From positions 62,001-126,000 of the forward strand of contig NZ_QSNT01000002.1 of assembly GCF_009498525.1 (NCBI RefSeq): a stretch of 64,000 nucleotides of DNA. The letters are read 5' to 3'. The notes below the pieces were generated by a model, which saw nothing but the letters and a program-made list of their open reading frames with translations, was not told the DNA's origin and did not search any database. This document shows, piece by piece, positions 54,453 to 61,841 of the stretch (position 1 is its first letter; every line of letters starts with the position of its first letter). This stretch comes from Rhizobium sp. ICMP 5592 (GTDB taxonomy: Bacteria > Pseudomonadota > Alphaproteobacteria > Rhizobiales > Rhizobiaceae). A program made the position numbers and the translations under genes.

Positions 54453-56911
54453 CCGGCTCTCCAGATTTCCTTGGCATATTGACGGATCGTCCGATCGGAG
54501 GAGAACCAGCCCATGCGAGCGGTGTTGTTGATCGTCTTGGTGTACCATTCGGAGGGATTGGCCCAGAGGGTATCGACCTCGCGCTGGGCTGCGGCATAGG
54601 CATCGAAATCGGCCGCGACCATGAACCAGTCGTGGGTGTAGATGCCATCGATCAAGCCGGCATAGCGGGTACGGTCATCCGGAGAGAAGACACCCGAGGC
54701 GATGGCATCGAGCGCCTGCGCCAGTTCGCGCGACCGCGCGATGACGGCGCGGGGATCGTGGCCGTCGCTGCGCAGATTGGCGACTTCATCGGCCGTCAGG
54801 CCGAAGATGACGATATTGTCCTCGCCGACATTGTCGCGCATTTCGACATTGGCGCCATCCAGCGTGCCGATGGTCAGCGCGCCGTTGAGGCCGAATTTCA
54901 TGTTGCCGGTGCCGGAGGCTTCCATGCCGGCGGTCGAGATCTGCTCGGAGAGGTCGGCGGCCGGAACCATGACTTCGGCGAGCGAGACATTGTAATTCGG
55001 CACGAAGACGATCTTCAACAGGCCGCGCACCGACGGGTCGTTGTTGATGACGCGGGCAACGTCGTTGATCAGCTTGATGATCAGCTTGGCGTTGTGATAG
55101 CTCGGCGCCGCCTTGCCGGCGAAGAGTTTTACGCGCGGCTGCCAGTCCAGTTCCGGATGCGAGCGGATCTGGTCGTAGAGCGCCACGGTCTCGATGATGT
55201 TCAGAAGCTGGCGCTTGTATTCGTGGATGCGCTTGATCTGGATGTCGAACATCGCATTGGGATCGAGCTTGATGCCCATGCGGCTGGCGACCAGATTGGA
55301 AAGCTGCACCTTGTTGGCGCGCTTGATGGCGGCGAACTTCTCCTGGAAGGCGCTGTCGCGAGCGAACTTGTCGAGCGGCTTCAGCTTTTCGGCATCGTCG
55401 AGGAACTCGTCGCCGATGGCCTCGCGGATGAGGCCGGTGAGACCCGGATTACACTGCATCAGCCAGCGGCGCGGCGTGATGCCGTTGGTTTTGTTGTTGA
55501 TGCGGTCCGGATAGAGCTTGTGCAGGTCGGCAAACACCGTGACCTTCATCAGGTCGGTGTGCAGCGCCGAGACGCCGTTGATCGAATGCGAGCCGACGAA
55601 GGCAAGGTTGCCCATACGCACGCGCCGGTCGCCGTTCTCGTCGATCAGCGAGATCGAGCGGATTTCACCGTCGCTGAAATTGCGGGTCTTGCGGGCCTCA
55701 AGCAGGATCTTGGCATTGATCGTATAGATGATCTGCATGTGCCGCGGCAGCAGCCGCTCGAACAGCGGCACCGGCCAGCTTTCCAGCGCTTCGGGCAGAA
55801 GTGTGTGGTTGGTGTAGGCGAAGGTCTCGCGGGTGATATCCCAGGCCTGCTCGAATTCCATGCCGTGCACGTCGACCAGCAGGCGCATCATTTCGGCGAT
55901 GGAGACGGCGGGATGGGTGTCGTTAAGCTGGATGGCGACCTTGTCGGCCAGATTGTTCAGGTCGTCATACTGTTGCAGATGGCGGCGCAGAATGTCCTGC
56001 AGCGAAGCCGAGGAGAAGAAGAACTCCTGGCGCAGGCGCAGCTCCTGGCCGGCGGGCGTCGCATCGGCCGGATAGAGGACGCGGGTCAGGCTTTCGGCCT
56101 TGTTGCTTTCGCGCAGGGCGCCAATATGGTCGCCGGCGTTGAAGGCATCGAGCAGGATCGGGTCGATCGGCTGGGCCGACCAGAGGCGCAGCGTGTTGAC
56201 GCGGTTGCCGCGCCAGCCGACGACGGGCGTGTCGAAGGCGGCAGCGATGACGCGCTCGGCCGGCTTCCAGACATAGCGGGGCTGGTCGTCGTGACCGCCG
56301 ACGGTTTCGACGCCGCCGCCGAAGCCGATTTCATAGGCGCTTTCCCGGCGCTCGAATTCCCAGGGATTGCCGTGGGCGAGCCAGGTTTCCGGCAGCTCCA
56401 CCTGCCAGCCGTCGGCCATCTGCTGGCGGAAGAGACCGTGGACATAGCGAATACCGTAGCCATAGGCCGGGACCTCGACAGTCGCCATCGATTCCATGAA
56501 ACAGGCCGCGAGACGGCCAAGGCCGCCATTGCCGAGCGCCGCATCGGGCTCAAGGCCGGCGATGACGCGGACATCGACGCCGAGCGAGGAAAGCGCGTTG
56601 GTGATCTCCTCCATCAGCCCGAGGTTGGAGACCGCATCGCGCATCAGGCGGCCGATGAGGAATTCGAGGGAGAGATAGTAAACGCGCTTGGCGTCGGTCT
56701 CGTAGGCCCTGCGGGTCGATTCCATCCATTTGTCGATGACGCGGTCGCGGATGACGAGGATGGTTGCCGTCAGCCAATCATGCGGCTTGGCGACTTTCGC
56801 ATCCTTGCCGATGCGATAGGTCAGACGCTCGATGATTTCCTCCGCGAGGATTTCAGGGCGGGAACTGCGGGGAGCTGGGGCGGGAAGATTGGCCTTCGTC
56901 AAGCTATTCAT
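54449..56911 (-). CDS. glgP: Glycogen phosphorylase GlgP
   Basis: An 820-residue phosphorylase releasing glucose-1-phosphate from alpha-1,4 ends. The PLP Lys lies near residue 672 in GTGNMKFGLNGALTIG, followed by TLDGANVEM. GNGGLGRLAACFMESMA near the start matches the phosphorylase N-terminal domain. It is the first gene of the glgPBCA-pgm operon. I chose the ATG at 56911 (GAGAG about 10 bp upstream) over an ATG six codons earlier. The 299-bp region upstream contains the promoter, a 10-bp palindrome and the convergently shared terminator of the neighbouring gene. Confidence 0.96.
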   Translation of the reverse strand: MNSLTKANLPAPAPRSSRPEILAEEIIERLTYRIGKDAKVAKPHDWLTATILVIRDRVIDKWMESTRRAYETDAKRVYYLSLEFLIGRLMRDAVSNLGLMEEITNALSSLGVDVRVIAGLEPDAALGNGGLGRLAACFMESMATVEVPAYGYGIRYVHGLFRQQMADGWQVELPETWLAHGNPWEFERRESAYEIGFGGGVETVGGHDDQPRYVWKPAERVIAAAFDTPVVGWRGNRVNTLRLWSAQPIDPILLDAFNAGDHIGALRESNKAESLTRVLYPADATPAGQELRLRQEFFFSSASLQDILRRHLQQYDDLNNLADKVAIQLNDTHPAVSIAEMMRLLVDVHGMEFEQAWDITRETFAYTNHTLLPEALESWPVPLFERLLPRHMQIIYTINAKILLEARKTRNFSDGEIRSISLIDENGDRRVRMGNLAFVGSHSINGVSALHTDLMKVTVFADLHKLYPDRINNKTNGITPRRWLMQCNPGLTGLIREAIGDEFLDDAEKLKPLDKFARDSAFQEKFAAIKRANKVQLSNLVASRMGIKLDPNAMFDIQIKRIHEYKRQLLNIIETVALYDQIRSHPELDWQPRVKLFAGKAAPSYHNAKLIIKLINDVARVINNDPSVRGLLKIVFVPNYNVSLAEVMVPAADLSEQISTAGMEASGTGNMKFGLNGALTIGTLDGANVEMRDNVGEDNIVIFGLTADEVANLRSDGHDPRAVIARSRELAQALDAIASGVFSPDDRTRYAGLIDGIYTHDWFMVAADFDAYAAAQREVDTLWANPSEWYTKTINNTARMGWFSSDRTIRQYAKEIWRAG

Positions 56912-57013
56912 ACTATCAACTCTCGCCATTTGTGATTTATATTCAGGATGTTACGCCTGTCTAAACCAAATTGCCATCTCGTCTAACTAGCAGTTTACGC
57001 ACCGATGTAAAGT

Positions 57014-57023
57014 TGTTGCAACA
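57014..57023. promoter_or_regulatory. Perfect 10-bp palindrome TGTTGCAACA upstream of glgP
   Basis: TGTTGCAACA lies 103 bp before the glgP ATG, flanked by AAAGT and GGTGAA. It is identical to the palindrome at 35794-35803. On the minus strand TTTACA soon follows and could be part of the promoter. A shared regulator is only a guess. Confidence 0.25.
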
Positions 57024-57130
57024 GGTGAATTCGGGCGAAGATGAAAATAGCGGGCCAGCCTTCCCAACGCAGCGAAAAGACTTGATTTCGGTTGTTTTTC
57101 CGGCTCTTATCGGCAGATTGATTGACAAGA

Positions 57131-57164
57131 AAAATCCGCTCCGGAGCAATCCGGAGCGGATTTT
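57131..57164. terminator. Bidirectional intrinsic terminator
   Basis: AAAATCCGCTCCGGA pairs perfectly with TCCGGAGCGGATTTT over 15 bp around a GCAA loop, with T residues on both sides. It ends the TadG-like gene 46 bp after its stop. The plus-strand side has no gene to end. Confidence 0.9.
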
Positions 57165-57210
57165 GCGTTTGTGGTCTATCCGAGGTGGCCGGTTTGCCTG
57201 GCGTCGGACT

Positions 57211-58419
57211 TTATTTGGTCAGAAGAGTGATTTGCTTCGATGTTTGCGCGCCGATGGATTTGAAAGCAGCGATCAGATCGGACATTTGTTGTGCGTCGAA
57301 ATAGTTGCTGGGGCTTGAGGCGCAGCTTTTCAGCAGAGTTTGCCCGCGCTCTGGTGCCATGAAGGCGACGGAATAGATGAGAACGCCGGCATCTTTAGCG
57401 GCCTTGCATGTGGTCAGCGTTTTTGTGTCGGAGCTGGTCGCGTTGTTTTCACCGTCCGTCATGAGAACGATGATCTTCTGAAAAGTCGTGTTGCCCTTCG
57501 TCGCTTGGGCGGTTGCTTCGGAAGATGCCGAAACATTCTTATAGGCGAGTGCCATTGGAGCGCTCGACTCCGTGCCGCCATTGGCGTTCAGGCCACTGAT
57601 GACATTGGAGCGCGTTGTTGTTGTTCCCCAAGCAAGAGCGCTGGAACTGTCGACTTCGCTGCTCCAGGCGATGGCGGCCGTACGGACATATTGCGACTTG
57701 GGATCGGCGCTATCCAATTGATCGAGCAGAGTGCCGACCGCAGTCTTCAGAGCTGCTATTTTCTTAATATAGCAGGGGCTTTTTGCCTTCGGATATTGGT
57801 AGAGGTAATTGCCGTCGGTGTAGTATTGGGTGCAGCTCTTCTGGCTCGTATCGATAACATCGGTGTTCAGCAGCATGGAGCCGGATTTATCGAGCGCAAT
57901 CTCCATGGAAAGTGCGATTTGCTTAGCCGCTGCTGCACTCCCGCTGGTCGATGTACTCGAAGCGGAGACCTGCATTGTCTTTATACCCAGCAACTGGCTC
58001 ATGCCGTTGACCGACATGTCATAAGAGGCGTTGACGGCGACGGTGTAGCTGGTGCCGCCGGACGAGTTCGTGGCTGACGTCACGTTGGCCGTCGTCCCGG
58101 CTTTCAGGGCATTGGTGGTATTCGTATCGCCGGCAAGATAGTTCGACATCTGCCCGGTCACGAACTGGGTCGCCAGTTGCTGGGCGTTGCTTGTCGTGGC
58201 GTTACCATTGGCAAGCGCCGTTGCTGTTGCGAGCGCAGCGGCATCGGTCGCCTGCTGCAACTGGCTGTTGGACGCCGCCATATTGGTGACATCGACCGCC
58301 ACGCCCGCTGTCGCCGCCACGACCGGAATAGCAATCGCGGTCAGGATGCCGAAATTGCCCGCGCGATCGTGTATAAGTTGTAATAGACTGCGAAATTTAC
58401 CCGAACCATTGATCATCAC
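57211..58419 (-). CDS. TadG-like pilus-type protein with von Willebrand factor A domain
   Basis: A 402-residue protein. The N-terminal segment (about 21-66) reads GNFGILTAIAIPVVAATAGVAVDVTNM, the TadE/TadG-type leader and hydrophobic helix. A VWA domain follows from about residue 168, with the MIDAS metal site DKSGSM (Asp177, Ser179, Ser181), then TDGENNATSSDTKTL and an end ILIYSVAFMAPERGQ. The middle (70-165) is Ser/Thr/Asn/Ala-rich. Such proteins belong to Flp pilus assembly or surface adhesion, but no other tad/cpa gene is in the window. Its DNA is slightly less GC-rich than its neighbours. It has its own strong terminator, so it is a single transcription unit. Confidence 0.85.
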   Translation of the reverse strand: MMINGSGKFRSLLQLIHDRAGNFGILTAIAIPVVAATAGVAVDVTNMAASNSQLQQATDAAALATATALANGNATTSNAQQLATQFVTGQMSNYLAGDTNTTNALKAGTTANVTSATNSSGGTSYTVAVNASYDMSVNGMSQLLGIKTMQVSASSTSTSGSAAAAKQIALSMEIALDKSGSMLLNTDVIDTSQKSCTQYYTDGNYLYQYPKAKSPCYIKKIAALKTAVGTLLDQLDSADPKSQYVRTAAIAWSSEVDSSSALAWGTTTTRSNVISGLNANGGTESSAPMALAYKNVSASSEATAQATKGNTTFQKIIVLMTDGENNATSSDTKTLTTCKAAKDAGVLIYSVAFMAPERGQTLLKSCASSPSNYFDAQQMSDLIAAFKSIGAQTSKQITLLTK

Positions 58420-58521
58420 GTTCGCCCCAACGAAGTAATAGCCTCAGAATGGTGGCAAATATCGGCGAGAAATCTAAGCCCGCCGTTTAGATGATCGTTC
58501 GACTTTTAGCGACTGGCGTAA

Positions 58522-59406
58522 TTAATGCTGCTTTAGTGGAATAACATCCACGGCCTGGACGGTCTTCTGGCTGCCATAGCTTTTCAGCACGCCGATGACG
58601 GGAGCGACGTCGGAATAGTCGCGGCCATAGGCGACGACAATATGGTCGGTGCCGGCGGGGATATTGTTGGTCGGGTCAAGCTCGATCCAGCCGGCAGTTT
58701 CGCCGCACCAGACGCGCACCCAGGCATGCATGGCGTCGGCGCCTTCCAACCGCTCCTTGCCGGGCGGCGGAATGGTGCGCAGGAAGCCGCTGACATAGCC
58801 GGCGGGAATGCCGAGGCTACGCAGCGCGATGATCATCACATGCACGAAATCCTGACAGACGCCGCGTTTCAGGCGGAACGCCTCCTTCGGCGTGGTATCC
58901 ACCGTCGTCGCCTTGGCGTCGTAAGTGAAATCCTTGTGGATCTGGGTGCAGATGGCATGGGCGATCTGCATCACCGTCAGTTTGGTCGTTGCCCATTGCC
59001 GGGCATAGTCGGCGATCTCGGGTGTTTCCGGCAGGCGTGGGCTGGTTCCGAGGAAGTGGTGCGGCGAAGACGAGTCGACCGTCCAGCAATCGCTGATCTC
59101 ATCCGGCAGCTTGGCAAGCACGGGCGAGAAGTCGGCACTAACCGGCTGGCTTTCCACCTGCACGCGCGCCTGCATGCGGATATCCAGCTTTTCGTGATGA
59201 TTGCGCACCAGGATCGAGGTCGTGGGATGCTGGAAGAAATCGGTGAAGTTCGATTGTTCGTCGGGCTGCGGCGAGATTTTCAGCGAGCCGGCAATCAGGC
59301 GCTGGCGGTTGTCAAGCGACAGCGGCATCAAGCGCATGATATGGCGCGCACCGCTCGCCGGCACGTCGTAGATATAGCCCATGTGCAGCGACAGGTCGTA
59401 AAGCAT
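58522..59406 (-). CDS. Transglutaminase-like cysteine peptidase/ligase
   Basis: A 294-residue transglutaminase-fold protein. The catalytic triad is present: Cys184 in KRGVCQDFVHV, His227 in GADAMHAWVRVWC and Asp244 in WIELDPTNN. The N-terminal half forms the beta-rich domain of the bacterial TGase family. It follows the ATP-grasp/alpha-E gene by only 4 bp. With the large transglutaminase upstream it forms a three-gene system in which domain comparisons predict peptide-bond formation and cleavage on an unknown target. No signal peptide is visible, so it acts in the cytoplasm. Confidence 0.9.
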   Translation of the reverse strand: MLYDLSLHMGYIYDVPASGARHIMRLMPLSLDNRQRLIAGSLKISPQPDEQSNFTDFFQHPTTSILVRNHHEKLDIRMQARVQVESQPVSADFSPVLAKLPDEISDCWTVDSSSPHHFLGTSPRLPETPEIADYARQWATTKLTVMQIAHAICTQIHKDFTYDAKATTVDTTPKEAFRLKRGVCQDFVHVMIIALRSLGIPAGYVSGFLRTIPPPGKERLEGADAMHAWVRVWCGETAGWIELDPTNNIPAGTDHIVVAYGRDYSDVAPVIGVLKSYGSQKTVQAVDVIPLKQH

Positions 59407-59410
59407 CAGA

Positions 59411-61828
59411 TCATCCGAGATAGGTCTGGGCCAGAAGGTCGGAAAGCCGTTCCAGCTCCCGTTCCAGCCGCTGATAGACCTCGTCGTTCATCGTTTCCGG
59501 GGTCATGACGGCCAGGCCCGAATGCAGCCGCATCGCTTCGCGATAGAAGGGCGACATCTGGCCGTTGACGAAGGCATTCGGTAATTGCTCCACCTCGCGG
59601 TGGATCTCGTTCATCTGGAACAGGATCGAGCGCGGGTTGAGCGGATCGAGCGCCAGCAGATCGGTCACCGTCAGCCGCGCCGTATTGACGTTATAGCGGC
59701 GGCGATGGGTCATGACGCTGTCGCCGATTTCGAGCAGCATGTCGAGCGCGCCGTCGGGCGCTTCCGGCCCAGACATGTGGCCGAGCAGGCGCGTCATGTG
59801 CAGGCCACGCTCGATATAGCGGCCGAGCGACAGGAAGCGCCAGCCGGTGAAGCGGTACATGTTTTCATGCACGAGACCGGCAAAGCCCGCGAGCTTGCGC
59901 AGGAGGATCGTCATGGCATGGCTGGCGTCGTCGCCGGGCTTGACCGTTTCCCGGAAGCGGCGGGCGGTCTTGGCGAGATCGTTCAGCGCCAGCCAGCCAT
60001 CGGGCGAGAAGCGGTCGCGGATGTTGCTGGCCGAATAGACGGCGCTGTCGATGTTTCGCAGCAGGCTTTCCGGCACGGCCTCCTCGGTGTCGATGTCGAC
60101 GGCCCCGAGATAGGCGCTGACATCGGCGAGCAGCGGCTGGGTGGGATCGGCCGATTCGGCAAAGCGCGCGTGCCAGGCGCGCAGGATGCGCAACGCCCCT
60201 TCGGCGCGCTCAATATAGCGGCCGAGCCAGAAGAGATTGTCGGCGGCGCGGCTCGGCAGGCTGCCGGGCATGTTGCGGGTAAAGGTCTCTTCGGCCGGCA
60301 GCAGCGTGTGCTGTGCCACCGGTTTGTCGGAGACGATCCAGACGTCGGCGGCCGAACCGCCGGCCTGCATGGCGATGGCGGCAACATCGTCGCCGCTGCC
60401 GATGCGGGCAAAGCCGCCGGGCATGATCTGCCAGCCCTTCTCAGTTCGGGCGGCAAAGACGCGCAAGCTCATCGGCCGGGGGATCAGCTTGCCGTTCACC
60501 CAGGCGGGTGTCGTCGAGAGCGTGACGACCTCCTGGCCGACCAGCTTTTGACCGTCTTTCGCCAGCCAATCGGCGATCGATTCCTTGGCGGTGGTGCGCA
60601 GCGTCGAGCCCAGCACCGATTGGCCGCTGTCGTCGAAGAAGGGCATGCAGGAATAGGCCGGGCCGATCACCATCTTTTCGATGTGCTTGGTGACATGCTC
60701 GCGTTCGGCCTTCTGTCCGCACCACCAGGTCGCGATCGACGGCAGCTTCAGGTCCTCGCCGCGCAGATGCCGACAGATGGTGGGCATGAAGGCGAGCAGC
60801 GCGCGGGTTTCGAGGATGCCGGAACCGAGCGCGTTGACGATGGTGACGGTTTGCGCCCTAAGCGCCTCGACCAGGCCCGGTGTGCCGATATGGGATTGCT
60901 GGTTGAGCTCCAGCGGATCCGCATAGGACGCGTCGAGGCGGCGCCAGAGCACGCTGATCGGCCGCAAGCCGGCGACCGTGCGGACCATGAGCTGGTCGTT
61001 GACGACGGTGATATCCTCGCCTTCGAGCAACATGAAGCCGAGATAGCGGGCGATATAGGCGTGTTCGTAATAGGTCTCGTTGGCGGGCCCCGGCGTCAGG
61101 ACGGCGATGCGATCCGTCGCGCCGCGCTTTGCGCCTTGAAGCGTATCGCGGAATGCGCCGAAGAAGGAGGCGAGGCGGTGCACCTTGGTTTCGGCGTAGA
61201 TGTCGGAAAAGGCGCGGGTGGTGGCAACGCGGGTTTCCAGCGCGAAGCCGGCACCCGACGGCGCCTGGGCGCGGTCGGCAAGCACCCACCAGTTGCCGTC
61301 AGGGCCGCGGCCGATCTCGAAGGCAAGGAAATGCAGATAGTGCCCGCCGGCAGGCTTGACGCCGGCGAGCGGCCGCAGGAATTCCGGATTGCCGCCAACG
61401 AGCGCCGGCGGCAACAGGCCTTCCTGCACCAGCCGGTTATTGCCATAGATATCGGCGATGACCTCTTCGAGCAGGTCGGCACGCTGACAAAGACCTTCCG
61501 ACAGCGTCTGCCATTCGCGCTCGTCGATCAGCACGGGAATGTGCGAAATCGGCCAGTTGCGCTCGCTGAGGCCCTTTGCCCCATAGGCGCGGTAGAAAAC
61601 GCCGGCGTCGCGTAGGTAGCGGTCGGCACGGGCGAACCGCTCCAGCAGTTCCTGTTCCGGCATGCGGCTGAGGGCTGCGAGCAGGTTCTGCCAGACCGGG
61701 CGCACTGCACCGGTATTGTCCACCATCTCGTCGGCGACGCCAGGCAGGGCGGAATAGGCAAAGGCCGGATCGTTACCGATGCCAGCCCTTACCTCATCAC
61801 GCCGTTTTGTCGCGGGTTTTTTGCGCAT
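59411..61828 (-). CDS. Circularly permuted ATP-grasp and alpha-E domain fusion protein
   Basis: An 805-residue fusion. The N-terminal part (about 75-470) is a circularly permuted ATP-grasp domain, an enzyme type that joins a carboxylate to an amine using ATP; recognisable stretches are GLSERNWPISHIPVLIDEREW and NVLGSGILETRALLAFMP-like regions. The C-terminal alpha-E domain begins near 490 (LPSRAADNLFWLGRYIERAEGALRIL) and is all-helical. Alpha-E domains occur almost solely with ATP-grasp/transglutaminase operons. It lies 13 bp after the large transglutaminase and 4 bp before the small one. The basic start MRKKPATKRR is not a signal peptide. The substrate is unknown; amide or peptide ligation is predicted from the family. 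Confidence 0.88.
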   Translation of the reverse strand: MRKKPATKRRDEVRAGIGNDPAFAYSALPGVADEMVDNTGAVRPVWQNLLAALSRMPEQELLERFARADRYLRDAGVFYRAYGAKGLSERNWPISHIPVLIDEREWQTLSEGLCQRADLLEEVIADIYGNNRLVQEGLLPPALVGGNPEFLRPLAGVKPAGGHYLHFLAFEIGRGPDGNWWVLADRAQAPSGAGFALETRVATTRAFSDIYAETKVHRLASFFGAFRDTLQGAKRGATDRIAVLTPGPANETYYEHAYIARYLGFMLLEGEDITVVNDQLMVRTVAGLRPISVLWRRLDASYADPLELNQQSHIGTPGLVEALRAQTVTIVNALGSGILETRALLAFMPTICRHLRGEDLKLPSIATWWCGQKAEREHVTKHIEKMVIGPAYSCMPFFDDSGQSVLGSTLRTTAKESIADWLAKDGQKLVGQEVVTLSTTPAWVNGKLIPRPMSLRVFAARTEKGWQIMPGGFARIGSGDDVAAIAMQAGGSAADVWIVSDKPVAQHTLLPAEETFTRNMPGSLPSRAADNLFWLGRYIERAEGALRILRAWHARFAESADPTQPLLADVSAYLGAVDIDTEEAVPESLLRNIDSAVYSASNIRDRFSPDGWLALNDLAKTARRFRETVKPGDDASHAMTILLRKLAGFAGLVHENMYRFTGWRFLSLGRYIERGLHMTRLLGHMSGPEAPDGALDMLLEIGDSVMTHRRRYNVNTARLTVTDLLALDPLNPRSILFQMNEIHREVEQLPNAFVNGQMSPFYREAMRLHSGLAVMTPETMNDEVYQRLERELERLSDLLAQTYLG

Positions 61829-61841
61829 GCTTATTCCTGTT

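Noticed and set aside
54383..56935. An 850-codon open frame on the plus strand opposite glgP
   Set aside because: It is the GC-biased antisense shadow of glgP: no ribosome site, no recognisable domain, and the opposite strand is an unambiguous phosphorylase.
59585..61615. A 676-codon plus-strand frame opposite the ATP-grasp/alpha-E gene
   Set aside because: Antisense frame in high-GC DNA with composition typical of a shadow (Asp/Gly/Ala/Arg-rich, no motifs). The minus-strand gene is clearly real.
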